Assembly (NCBI GenBank): GCA_946480785.1
Contig: CAMLLD010000069.1
Coordinates: 1 to 35,754 of the forward strand
Reading direction: 5' to 3'
Length of the DNA stretch: 35,754 nt
DNA from: an uncultured Blastocatellia bacterium
GTDB taxonomy: Bacteria > Acidobacteriota > Blastocatellia > Pyrinomonadales > Pyrinomonadaceae
The first letter of the stretch is position 1; every line of letters begins with the position of its first letter. The notes under the pieces were generated by a model. That model did no database searches, was not told the DNA's origin, and worked only from the letters and a program-made list of their open reading frames with translations. This document shows positions 1 to 8,900 of this stretch, in pieces. Position numbers and translations under genes: made by a program.

Positions 1-1224
1 CAGGCGGTCGGCCGCCCACATGTGCGGGTGGCGGAACCCGTCGTCGGCGAACAGTTTCTCACCCGCGATCCCGAGGAAAGGATTTTTTACAAAGGCCGAT
101 GGTATGAGGGATTGTTTTTGCACGCGGGCGAGACTGCGGAAGACCAGCAGCAGTTCGAGCAGTTCAACGCGGAGATGAATCGCTGGGTTGCGTGGCGCGA
201 TGCGAAGGGACGGCGCGCGTTTACGTTGCCGGTGTCGGCGTGTTCGGACGATACCGAAGTAGTAGCGCTGGATCGCATTTCGATGGATGAGTGGATGAAT
301 CAGCGCGGCTTCACGAGTCAGCGGTTGCGCTGGTGGGTGAACTACGCGTGTCGCGACGACTACGGCATGGAATTAGGCCAGACGAGCGCGTGGGCCGGAA
401 TTTTTTATTTTTGTGCGCGCGTGTTGAAGCCGGGCGTCGAATCGCAATCGCTGATCACGTGGCCTGAAGGCAACGGCCGCCTCGTCAATCATCTCTACGA
501 GCGCACGAAGCAACACATCCAACTCGACCGCGCCGCTTTCGAACTAAATCCGCTTTCTGATCGGATTGAGATCTCCACCCTCGATCGCGACGGCCGAACA
601 CCGCGCGGGTACAGAGCGCGTCACGTCATCTTCGCGGCGCCGCAGTTCATCGCCCGCTATCTGATCCGCCCGTATCGCGACAACCCACCGCCACACATCG
701 CCGAGTTTCAGTTCGGTTCGTGGATGGTCGCAAACCTCACGCTCAAGGATCGTCCGAAGCACAACCCGCGCGACTTCCCGCTCGCGTGGGACAACGTGTT
801 TTACGAAAGCGAATCGTTAGGCTACGTCGTCGCGACGCATCAGGAAGGCATCGATCGTGGTCCAACAGTCTTCACTTATTACTATCCGCTGACTGACGCA
901 AACGCGCGCGCCGCAAGACAACGTCTATCAGAGACCGATTGGCGCGGCTGGGCCGACGTCGCGCTAACGGATCTCTCACGCGCACACGGCGACATTCGCA
1001 ACCTGGTCGAGCGTTTGGACGTGATGCGTTGGGGCCACGCGATGATCCGTCCGCGCACCGGCTTCATGTGGGGAACAGCGCGCCGCGAAGCTGCAAAACC
1101 GTTTCGCTCAATCCATTTCGCTCACTCAGAACTAAGCGGCGTCGCGCTTTTCGAGGAAGCTTTCGATCATGGATTACGCGCGGCTGATGAAGTGCTGAGT
1201 TCAATGCGTGTTTCCAGGGCGTGA
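1..1224 (+). CDS. FAD-dependent amine-oxidase-like oxidoreductase, 5' end cut off by the window
   Basis: The reading frame is open from the first base, so the GTG at 22 is probably internal and the start lies outside the window. The visible part, about 400 residues, is the substrate domain and C-terminal FAD-contact region of a flavin amine oxidase/desaturase-like protein. An AAPQF motif (codons near 632) resembles the end of the second FAD-binding strand. The C-terminal HFAHSELSG...LFEEAFDHG segment (about 1118-1170) resembles the final FAD-binding stretch of the family. The N-terminal Rossmann GxGxxG should lie upstream of base 1. The substrate cannot be read from the sequence. The last 58 bases overlap, tail to tail, the 3' end of the DHDPS-family gene on the other strand. 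The family call is fairly sure; the specificity is unknown. Confidence 0.75.
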   Translation, partial: QAVGRPHVRVAEPVVGEQFLTRDPEERIFYKGRWYEGLFLHAGETAEDQQQFEQFNAEMNRWVAWRDAKGRRAFTLPVSACSDDTEVVALDRISMDEWMNQRGFTSQRLRWWVNYACRDDYGMELGQTSAWAGIFYFCARVLKPGVESQSLITWPEGNGRLVNHLYERTKQHIQLDRAAFELNPLSDRIEISTLDRDGRTPRGYRARHVIFAAPQFIARYLIRPYRDNPPPHIAEFQFGSWMVANLTLKDRPKHNPRDFPLAWDNVFYESESLGYVVATHQEGIDRGPTVFTYYYPLTDANARAARQRLSETDWRGWADVALTDLSRAHGDIRNLVERLDVMRWGHAMIRPRTGFMWGTARREAAKPFRSIHFAHSELSGVALFEEAFDHGLRAADEVLSSMRVSRA

Positions 1225-2093
1225 CGAATCTCGCGCTGCGCTTCTTCCAGCTCTTCTTGAGCTAATTGCAGACGCGGTGGCCGCACACGAGCCGATCCCA
1301 TCCCCACCTCCGCTTGTACGAGCTTGATCAACTGCACAAACTTCGGCACCGTATCCATTCGCAACAACGGCAGAAACCATTCGTACAGCGCGCGCGCCTT
1401 TTCGTGTTCGCCGCGCATCGCGTAATCAAACAACACGACTGACTCCCGCGGCAGTGCATTCACGAGGCCCGCAACCCAGCCCACCGCGCCCGCTGCAATG
1501 CCTTCCACAATCGCGTCGTCCACGCCGACCGAGATGTCGAGTCGATCGCCAACCAGCGCTTTGATCCACGTGATGCGCCGCACGTCCGTGCTCGACTCTT
1601 TTACCGCCGCAAAGTTTTCGTGTTCGCCGGCGAGCTCACGAATCTGTTCGGGCAAGAAATCTGTGCCGTACGCGACCGGATTGTTGTAGAGCATGCACGA
1701 CAGACTCGTCGCGCGAAACACCGCCTCGACGTGCGCTTTCATCTCGCGCCAGTCGCTCTTGTAGACATACGGCGGCAGGACCATCAAACCGCGGCAACCG
1801 ACTTCCGCAGCGCGTTTCGCGAGCGCGATCGCCTCGGCCGTGCTGAGCGCCGCGATCGCGGAGACGACCGGCACGCGCTCGCCGACGGCGTCAATCAGCG
1901 TGAACCACAGCGCGATCTTCTCGTCGAAGCTCAACGTCGCGCTTTCACCGAGCGAGCCCGGCGCGATGATCGCAGTGCAGCCGTTGTCGACGAGCCAGCG
2001 CGCGTGCTTCGCTACAAACGCGTGGTCGATGTTCAGGTTCTCATCAAATGCCGTGGTCGTCGCGGGCATCACGCCGCGCCAGCTCATCTGCAT
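1167..2093 (-). CDS. Dihydrodipicolinate synthase/N-acetylneuraminate lyase family protein, likely pyrroline-4-hydroxy-2-carboxylate deaminase
   Basis: 308 residues, normal for this (beta/alpha)8 aldolase family. The Schiff-base lysine is Lys165 in AVKESS. The catalytic tyrosine is Tyr136 in YNNPVAYG. The carboxylate-binding GTTGE-type loop reads GSLGES (46-51). The family includes true DapA, sialate lyase, KDG aldolase and the hydroxyproline-pathway deaminase that converts 1-pyrroline-4-hydroxy-2-carboxylate to 2-oxoglutarate semialdehyde. Specificity cannot be read from the motifs. The deaminase role is inferred from its place as the last gene of an operon that starts with a hydroxyproline epimerase, 42 bases after the FAD/BFD gene. 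An alternative start is the second Met at 2087. Its 3' end overlaps the convergent flavoprotein gene by 58 bases. Confidence 0.88.
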   Translation of the reverse strand: MQMSWRGVMPATTTAFDENLNIDHAFVAKHARWLVDNGCTAIIAPGSLGESATLSFDEKIALWFTLIDAVGERVPVVSAIAALSTAEAIALAKRAAEVGCRGLMVLPPYVYKSDWREMKAHVEAVFRATSLSCMLYNNPVAYGTDFLPEQIRELAGEHENFAAVKESSTDVRRITWIKALVGDRLDISVGVDDAIVEGIAAGAVGWVAGLVNALPRESVVLFDYAMRGEHEKARALYEWFLPLLRMDTVPKFVQLIKLVQAEVGMGSARVRPPRLQLAQEELEEAQREIRHALETRIELSTSSAARNP

Positions 2094-2135
2094 ACTCTCA
2101 CTCCCGTACTCAAGTCTTATCGGTGTCCTTTGTGT

Positions 2136-3395
2136 TTATCTGTGGCTTATCAAGCTTTCAACCCGAACTGGAAACACCGGCGGCCGCACTGACTCAGGTT
2201 CCCAACCAAGCAAGAACTGCACTGCCGGTCCGCAAACGCGTCCCTGGCATGGCCCCATTCCGCAGCGCGTCTGCAACTTCGCCGTGCGCCATTCGCCGTG
2301 TTGCTTCAACCGCCCGAATGTAACATCCTCACACCGGCAGACGATCGTGTCGCTTGTAACAAGATCCCGTAGCTCGTCATGCAACGCGAACGTCTCATTC
2401 AAGATCCGCGCAAATCCCTTGTGCTTAGACCTCACGGAAAACAACTTTCGCGCTTCGTCACGCTTGTTCGCCGCAGCTAACCCCGCGATCTCTCCTTCGA
2501 TCAACGAGAGCTCCAGCCCGCCGATGCCGGTCGCTTCGCCAGCGGCGTAAACGTGCGGCACGCTCGTCTGCTGAAACTCATCCACGCTCACCGCGGCGTT
2601 CGTAATCTTACAGCCGAGCAGTTCGGCCAGTTCAAGATTCGGCACGAGATGAAAGCCGCACGCGAGGTAGTCACATTCTACCTGCCATCGTTTGCGTCCG
2701 CGCTGCAAGGTTACGCTCGTCAGCTTTTGATCGCCGTGCGCCGCCACAGGCCAGCAGCCGGAAACATACTTCACACCGCGCAGCCGTCGTTTGAGCTCGA
2801 TAGCGTGACGCCGTTTGGAGCTTTCATTTAAGAGAGCCAAGCCGAATTTTAGCAACCGGGATCGAGACGCTTGCTCGATGATCCACGGCACGTTCGCGCC
2901 GTGCTCACGCAGGTAAGCTGCAACCGCGAACAACAACGGCCCAGTGCCTGCTATCACGACCTTTTTCCCTGAAATCCCCAACCCGGTTTTGACGAGCGCT
3001 TGCAGACCACCCGCGCCCATCACGTTCGGTAACGTCCAACCCGGAAACGGGAGAAAGCGTTCGCGAGCGCCCGTTGCGAGAATCAGATTCGTATAGCGTA
3101 ACTCGACAACACCGCGCGTCGTTTCCGCCAGCAGTCTTCCAGGTTCCGGCTGTTGAAAGACCTGGGCTCCGGGGATGATGCGGATGTTTGCGGATCTAAT
3201 CCGCTGAAACCAAACCTGTGCTTCGCGCGAGGTCGGTTCGCTCTGTTCGCCGCGCCAGATTTGTCCGCCCGCACTTGGGTTGTCGTCAACAACAGCGACA
3301 CTCAGTTTTTGTTGCGCAGCACGCCACGCTGCGGCGAGTCCCGCCGGTCCTGCGCCAACAACGAGAACGTCATGCACAGCCAGCGCGCTACTCAT
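2136..3395 (-). CDS. FAD/NAD(P)-dependent oxidoreductase with C-terminal BFD-like [2Fe-2S] domain (D-hydroxyproline dehydrogenase alpha-type subunit)
   Basis: 419 residues from the ATG at 3395. That ATG overlaps the stop of the upstream [2Fe-2S] gene by 8 bases (3388-3395), suggesting translational coupling; a longer frame reaches 3422 but would run into the upstream gene. The N-terminus carries the dinucleotide-binding motif GAGPAG (14-19). A second Rossmann segment, VVIAGTGPLL, lies mid-protein, followed by the conserved YAAGEATGIGG FAD-contact region. The C-terminus has four cysteines, C353-x-C355 and C378-x4-C383, in the BFD-like [2Fe-2S] arrangement. The layout matches the larger flavoprotein subunit of hydrogen cyanide synthase-, opine oxidase- and D-hydroxyproline dehydrogenase-type enzymes. 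It would pass electrons from the catalytic FAD subunit through Fe-S centres to an acceptor. The family is firm; the substrate comes from context. Confidence 0.88.
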   Translation of the reverse strand: MSSALAVHDVLVVGAGPAGLAAAWRAAQQKLSVAVVDDNPSAGGQIWRGEQSEPTSREAQVWFQRIRSANIRIIPGAQVFQQPEPGRLLAETTRGVVELRYTNLILATGARERFLPFPGWTLPNVMGAGGLQALVKTGLGISGKKVVIAGTGPLLFAVAAYLREHGANVPWIIEQASRSRLLKFGLALLNESSKRRHAIELKRRLRGVKYVSGCWPVAAHGDQKLTSVTLQRGRKRWQVECDYLACGFHLVPNLELAELLGCKITNAAVSVDEFQQTSVPHVYAAGEATGIGGLELSLIEGEIAGLAAANKRDEARKLFSVRSKHKGFARILNETFALHDELRDLVTSDTIVCRCEDVTFGRLKQHGEWRTAKLQTRCGMGPCQGRVCGPAVQFLLGWEPESVRPPVFPVRVESLISHR

Positions 3396-3636
3396 CCGTG
3401 CGCACGTCCATGCCGTTCTCACAAAGCGTTTGACAACTGCGCACGTGCGCTACGCCGTCTACGCGTACGCGACACTCGAAGCAGATTCCCATGCCACACA
3501 ACGGCCCACGCGGCTCGCCCGTGACCGAGCGTCGAAACGAGGCCACACCCGCTGCGAAGACTGCGGCTGTCACCATGCTGCCGGTCGGCACACTTACCGC
3601 AACGTTGTTTACGCGAAGTGTGATGAGCTCAGGCAC
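3388..3636 (-). CDS. Small [2Fe-2S]-binding subunit (HcnA/OoxA N-terminal-like; D-hydroxyproline dehydrogenase gamma-type)
   Basis: 82 residues with a plant-type ferredoxin fold signature. The cysteines are Cys47, Cys52, Cys55 and Cys68 (C-x4-C-x2-C-x12-C), the usual ligand set of the small subunit in heteromeric opine/hydroxyproline dehydrogenases. The start is a GTG at 3636 that overlaps the stop (3629-3631) of the preceding FAD gene by 8 bases. The downstream FAD/BFD gene begins inside its last codons. All three dehydrogenase subunits would therefore be translationally coupled. It probably sits between the two flavoproteins in electron transfer. At this length it is complete. Confidence 0.88.
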   Translation of the reverse strand: MPELITLRVNNVAVSVPTGSMVTAAVFAAGVASFRRSVTGEPRGPLCGMGICFECRVRVDGVAHVRSCQTLCENGMDVRTDE

Positions 3637-4250
3637 GGGCAGTCGTCTCAGGCGCCATTCGCGACGGCAGAAAGGGTTGGATTGGAATCGCAGGCGAACG
3701 GTTCATAATCTGATCGACGAGCAGTTTTGCCGTGCCGAGCGAGGTGGTGATACCTAAGCCTTCGTGTCCCGTCGCAAGATAAAGCCGTTCGTGCGCGGTT
3801 TGTGACGTTGTTGGTCCAATCAACGGCAGCTTGTCAGGCGTCGCGGCGCGGAAGCCGGTCCAGGCGCGTAACGCGGAAAGCTTTCGCAACCCGGGCAAAA
3901 ACTCGATCGCGCGCTCGATCATCCGCGTCACGATCGGCGAGTCAACCGACTTGTCCTCGGCGCCGTACTGCCGCGAGGAACCAATCAACAGTTGCCCCGT
4001 CGTCCGTGGCTGGATATTGAACGCCACCGAATCCGCGGTCACCGAGTGCGCGCTCTTCAAGTAACCAAGCTCAACAAGCTGATGCCGCAAGAACCCGGGA
4101 TAGCGATCCGTGATCACCAGATGCCCTTTTCGCTTACGAACATTCAGCTCACGCGTCAACTGCGGCGACCAACTGCCCGCCGCATTAACTATCAGTCCCG
4201 CCGCGATCGTCGAGCCGTCACGCAAGCGCACGCCTTCGCGTGTCAACGCC

Positions 4251-4316
4251 TCAACTGCGTGGCCTACAAACAACTGCGCACCTCGCGCCACTGCACGCTC
4301 TACAAACATCTGCCGT
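4251..4316 (-). repeat. Copy B of the diverged direct repeat inside the broken DAO gene
   Basis: On the minus strand this encodes RQMFVERAVARGAQLFVG in the C-terminal frame. It is displaced 73 bases from copy A, and 73 is not a multiple of three, so reading through from copy A shifts the frame and reaches a TGA at 4251. Confidence 0.7.
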
Positions 4317-4323
4317 AATCGTC

Positions 4324-4389
4324 TCAACTGCGGCGCCAAGAAACACCTTCGCGCCTTTCGCCGTCGCCTGGTCCACCAGGAACTGCGCC
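4324..4389 (-). repeat. Copy A of a diverged direct repeat inside the broken DAO gene
   Basis: On the minus strand this encodes AQFLVDQATAKGAKVFLG in the N-terminal frame of the DAO gene. It aligns without gaps to 4251-4316 at roughly two thirds of its bases by eye. Most amino-acid differences between the copies are conservative (F/M, D/E, K/R, V/L), which points to two once-functional homologous genes and not a fresh slippage product. Confidence 0.7.
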
Positions 4390-4840
4390 GCACACGGCGG
4401 ATAGATCACGCTGTCATCCGGCACGCGCAGTCCACCCACCAACCCACGCCGCAAATTCGGCTCGGCCTCCGCAAGCGCGTGCTCATCCAACACCTCGACT
4501 GCCACACCACGCTCCGTATAAAACTTCTGCTTCCGAAACACCTCTTGCATTTCCGCATCATCCGCTGCGACCCAGATCGTGCCGCACGCATCATGCTCCA
4601 CCGTGTGCGGCAACTCTTCACTCAACTCGGCCCACAGCGTCTGTGAATAACGCGTCAACGCAAACTGCGCTTCCGAGTCGTCCATCACGACCAGGTGGCC
4701 CATGCCCGCGGCCGTCGCGCCGCCGCCAATCATCCGCGCTTCAACAATCGCAACCGTCAACTTCGCCGCGACACACTCCAGCGCACACGCAGCCCCTACA
4801 ATCCCTCCACCAATCACCACCACGTCGAATGCGTTGGAAC

Positions 4841-5797
4841 TCATCGGCGGATGCCCATGCAGAACGGATCGCGCGGGTCGAGGATCAAGTCAGACTCAGC
4901 CGTCACGAACGCCGAGCCGCGAATGTGCGGATGCACCTTCCCGTCGACAACTGATACACTGCCCTCGAAGATGCTGCCGACGATACTCTCCTGCCGCCAC
5001 ACTTCACCCTCACGCAGTTTGCCGTCAGCAAACAAACACGCGAGTTTCGCACTCGTGCCGGTGCCACAGGGCGAACGATCGTACGCTTTGCCCGGACACA
5101 GCACGAAGTTGCGACTATCAATGCCGCCGATAGACGGTGGGCCAAACAGCTCGACGTGATCGATCTCGTGTCCGTCGTCGCCGGTAATGCCCGCCTGCGC
5201 CAACGCATCGCGCACGCGCGACGTGAAATCAGTCAGCCTTTCGAGATTGTCGAGTGTCAGTTGTTGTCCGTGATCGTTGACGAGAAAAAACCAGTTGCCG
5301 CCCCATGCCACGTCCCCGGTAACCGGGCCGATACCGCGCACGAGCACCGTCAGACCCGCGCGATAGCGATAGCTCGGCACGTTTGCAATCTCGACTTCGC
5401 CGTTTTCATAAAGGTGCGCCACGACGACACCGACCGGCGTCTCGATGCGATGCGTGCCCGGCTCAATGCGTCCGAGATGGGCCAACGTCGCGATCACGCC
5501 GATGGTCCCGTGGCCGCACATCCCGAGATACGCGACGTTGTTGAAAAAGAGCACGCCGGTCACACACGTCTCGTCCAGCGGCGCACACAAGAGCGCGCCG
5601 ACGAGCGCATCCGAACCGCGTGGCTCACTGATCACCGCGGAACGAAAGTCGTCGTGTTCGTTGCGAAAGCGCACGAGCCGCTCGGCCAGCGAACCGTAGC
5701 CGAGCTCGGGCCCGCCGCTAATCACGACGCGCGTGGGCTCACCCGCCGTGTGTGAATCGATTACTCTGACGCGTCCTGGGCTGCTCAACGCGCGCAT
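4841..5797 (-). CDS. lhpA: 4-hydroxyproline 2-epimerase (proline racemase family)
   Basis: 318 residues from the ATG at 5797. A GTG at 5809 would add four residues, but the family normally begins just before the RVIDSHTAGEPTR motif seen here. Both catalytic cysteines are present: Cys94 in MCGHGTIG and Cys244 in SPCGTGTSA. Two cysteines mean a racemase or epimerase; the dehydratase branch carries Thr at the first position. The enzyme would invert C2 of trans-4-hydroxy-L-proline to give cis-4-hydroxy-D-proline. It is first in the operon, and its TGA overlaps the ATG of the DAO gene by four bases. Proline racemase or 3-hydroxyproline activity cannot be excluded, but the downstream dehydrogenase and deaminase favour the hydroxyproline pathway. 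No dedicated regulator, transporter or semialdehyde dehydrogenase is visible nearby. Confidence 0.92.
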   Translation of the reverse strand: MRALSSPGRVRVIDSHTAGEPTRVVISGGPELGYGSLAERLVRFRNEHDDFRSAVISEPRGSDALVGALLCAPLDETCVTGVLFFNNVAYLGMCGHGTIGVIATLAHLGRIEPGTHRIETPVGVVVAHLYENGEVEIANVPSYRYRAGLTVLVRGIGPVTGDVAWGGNWFFLVNDHGQQLTLDNLERLTDFTSRVRDALAQAGITGDDGHEIDHVELFGPPSIGGIDSRNFVLCPGKAYDRSPCGTGTSAKLACLFADGKLREGEVWRQESIVGSIFEGSVSVVDGKVHPHIRGSAFVTAESDLILDPRDPFCMGIRR

Positions 5798-5859
5798 TCT
5801 CTCACACAATCCGTCCGATAGCGCCTCAGTACTGATGAGGTTTCACTAAGGCGTTTCCG

Positions 5860-5917
5860 TGGAGTGCGGGGACTTGTCACCGCTTTGGCCAAAGCGCCGA
5901 CGAGTCGGCGCACTCCA
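5860..5917. repeat. 58-bp palindromic dispersed repeat, copy 1
   Basis: The outer arms TGGAGTGCG/CGCACTCCA and the central CGCTTTGG/CCAAAGCG are perfectly complementary, with a mostly pairing middle, so the element can form one long hairpin or cruciform. It matches 33064-33121 at 56 of 58 positions in the same orientation. It lies in the divergent gap between the epimerase (-) and the transglutaminase-like gene (+). It also opens a frame that falsely extends the downstream protein with an MECGDLSPLW-type leader. Confidence 0.9.
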
Positions 5918-5990
5918 AATCAATTCGCACCAGTGCCTAACTGTCTATTCAGTTTTCGCGAGGCGCGCCTTTGTGTTACCTTGCGATGCA

Positions 5991-8900
5991 ATGCGAAAGT
6001 TCCCCCTCCCACTCATTGCTCTCCTCTTTTTCTCAAGCGTCCTCGGTTCCGTTCACGCGCAGCAAACGCGGCTGCAGGCGCGCGAAGCCGAGTGGAAAAG
6101 CTACGCGCTGCCCAAAAACAACTTCACGCGTAAACGCGATGCGGAGAAGACCGTTATCTTCCGCGTGCCCGCTGACTGGCAGCAGGAAAACGAGTCGCTG
6201 ACGTTCAAAGGTCCAAACGACGCGGTCTTGAAACTGTTCGTACAGAAAGCGCCCGAGGGTTATCCGCTCGACGATTACTTCGCCGCCACGTTGCAAGCCG
6301 TTCGCGACCGTTCGGCCGGCGAAAACAACGTCGTCACGCGCCGGACGCAATTTCAGAACGTCGAAGCACGCGAGATGGTGCTGGAGGCGGTGAACCCCGA
6401 AGGCGAACTGATGCACAGCGTCTCATGGCTCACGATTTATGGACCACACGCATACGTTTTAAACCTGCAAGTGCCCGCCGCGCACGCTGCGGAAATGGAG
6501 CCTTATTTCAAGGCCGTCGCGCAGTCGGTGATCTTTTCCAGCGATAGCGCGTTTGAAGATTTGCGTGCTGCCGCGCTCAAGTCCCCTGCGCCGAGTCCGA
6601 TCGACGAGATCGAAAGCATAGTCGAGACACTGAACGCGAGCAGTCCGCAACGCGACGCAGCGATCACTCGTCTCAGCGCGCTCTTCTCATCGCAACCCGA
6701 AGCCGCGATTGACCTGTTGCTCGATCGCCGGCCGTTAGTACGCGTCGCCACCGCACAAGCAGCCGCGCGTAGCAACAACACTCTGCTCGTTCCGTTTCTT
6801 TGGAAACTGGTGGACGATCGCGAACCACTCGTCAGCGAAGCCGCGGCGCGCGGTGTGGCGAGCTCCGCCGACATCGTGACGAAACTGCTCGAGAGCTCGA
6901 TGTTTGGTTTTCAGACCGACAAGATCGCGCGCGTCTGGCCGTTCATGGCGAAGGAAAAACGCAACGAGCTGCTCGAAGGCGTTTTCAAGGACATCTCCAT
7001 TCATCATGATCCACCGCCGCCGGCAAAGGGGCCGGCGAGACCAAGCGTCAGCGTAAGAATCACGGAATCTACCGCTGTTGCACCCGGAAAGCCTGCGCCC
7101 GGACCGACGATTGTTTCGCTCGTTTCAGGCGATCCCAACGTGCAACTCGGCGCGTTGACCTTGCTCACCACGATTCCGCCTGACGAGTTCAAGATCCCGT
7201 TCGCGCGCATCGTCGCTTCAAACCAGGAGTCGCTGATCGCCGTGGCGCTGCAAGTCGCGCTACAGCGTGGCGAACTATTGCCGGTTGTGCCGTTGTTGAA
7301 GTTAGTATTGTCGTCAAACAAGCAGGTGAGCAGATTCGCGGCGGAGAACCTGGCGGTGTCAGCGACAGTTGCTGACGTCCCGCAAATCGAAGCGTTCATC
7401 TCGAAAGACGGCTCCAGCAAAGAGCTTGACGATCAGCTCAAGCTCGTCGTCAAAAAGATCAAGTTCCGCAACACGCTCGCGGCCGCGAAAACCGAAAACG
7501 AAAAGCGCACGCTCATCAACAACACACTCAGTGACTCCACACTCGCCGACTTTGCGTGGCGCCACGATTGTGAAGCGACGATCGCCGGCTGTGCATCCGG
7601 CGCAAGCAAGCCAACCGGCGAGATCACGATCAAACCTCTCGGCGAGAATCTCTTTCCCCAGAAACTCCGGCACTACGCAGCGATCCCGAATCCGCGGCAG
7701 ACGATGCGCAAGTTTTATGAAAGTCTGCACGGTCTGCAGATGGACTCGCCGCGCTCGCAGGCGAGCCTCGTGCTGATGATGACGAACGTGCGAAAGCTCC
7801 TGGCCCAGGGGTTGAGCGCGCCGGTCGATGCGGATGAGTTGATCGATTACAGCGGCATCGACGCGGATGCGCCGATCGCGTTGGGTTCGTGGACCGCGTC
7901 GAACGCGCGCGACGGCATCGCGTCCGCCGAGCGGAAAGCCGTTGTGCTGCGCGTGAAGGACCGCGCGCGCTTCGAACGTAACCTCGATAGCATTCAGCGC
8001 GTCGCGGGCGGCATCGCCACACTGACCGACGGCGTCGCCGGCATGTCGCGCGCGGTCGCGATTTTGCCGGCCGGAATTCCTTTCAGCGCGCAGGCAGTTC
8101 TTTCCACCGAACCGCCCAAACCAAGCACCCGGCCGTTCACGGTGCTTCATTATTCATTCCTCGCCGACCAGGAGTGGAACGGACTCAAGCTGCGCGTCAT
8201 CGAGAGCAGATCGACCAGCTCCGACTGGACCATCGCTCGCGACGTTACCTATGTCGCTTATCTCGGCGACACCGCGATTCTCGCGCCGGATCTCGCGAGT
8301 TTGCGCGACGTGCTGGCAAACGCTAGCGCGACCGCCGAGCGAAAGCTGCTCGCCGACAACGCCGAGTTTCGCCAGGCGATCGACGGCGGCGGCGACGTGA
8401 TTTACTTCAGCGATATCAAAGCGGTGTTTGCCGAGTCTGCCGACACGAAGAATCCCACGGCGAAAGCGATCGAGCGTGGCGCGTTGAAGCTTTCCGGTTC
8501 GGCGTGGGAAAACTCGCATCACATCGTGTTCGACGAGAGCGACTGGGCCAAGCCGCTGCTGCCGTTTCAGCCGAAGGAATTGAGCGCGCCGCGCGAGTTG
8601 TTGCCCGCGAAGACCATCGGCTATTTCCTGACGAAGATCGATCCCGCGACGCTGTGGTCCAGTACGTCATGGAACGTGTTGTCGAAACCCGAGGCGGACG
8701 TTGCACTCGGCCTGTGGGCGCTCGACTTCAAACAAGAGGTGCTCCCAGAACTCGGTCCCGAATGCGGCGCGGCGGTCACGGAGCTTCCGGACCTTAACGA
8801 TCTCGATGCCATTGCGTGGGCCGCCTTCTGCAAACTGAAGAGCAACAAACTCTCGGAAGCGTTAACCGCCGGCCGGTTGCTGCGTGGCGTTGGTCCAACA

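Larger units (their letters stand above)
3629..4844 (-). pseudogene. FAD-dependent D-amino-acid oxidoreductase (D-hydroxyproline dehydrogenase beta-type), frameshifted or chimeric
   Basis: Two frames together make one DAO-family protein. The N-terminal frame (4844 to the stop at 4251) has the FAD motif VIGGGIVGAACAL (G12, G14, G17) and the family's substrate domain. The C-terminal frame (entering near 4322, ending at 3629) has LIVNAAGSW, LPLIGPT and the closing GHEGLGITTSLG segment. The frames meet at a diverged direct repeat, 4324-4389 and 4251-4316, offset by 73 bases. Each copy encodes the same stretch, AQFLVDQATAKGA versus RQMFVERAVARGA. The 73-base offset causes the +1 shift. The ATG at 4844 overlaps the epimerase stop in ATGA. 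Intact, the protein would oxidise D-hydroxyproline. It could be a real inactivation, a fusion of tandem paralogs or an assembly chimera. A C-terminal fragment could start at the ATG at 4309. Confidence 0.85.

Noticed and set aside
5859..5990. N-terminal extension of the transglutaminase-like protein
   Set aside because: Encoded by the palindromic repeat; the signal peptide starts at 5991.
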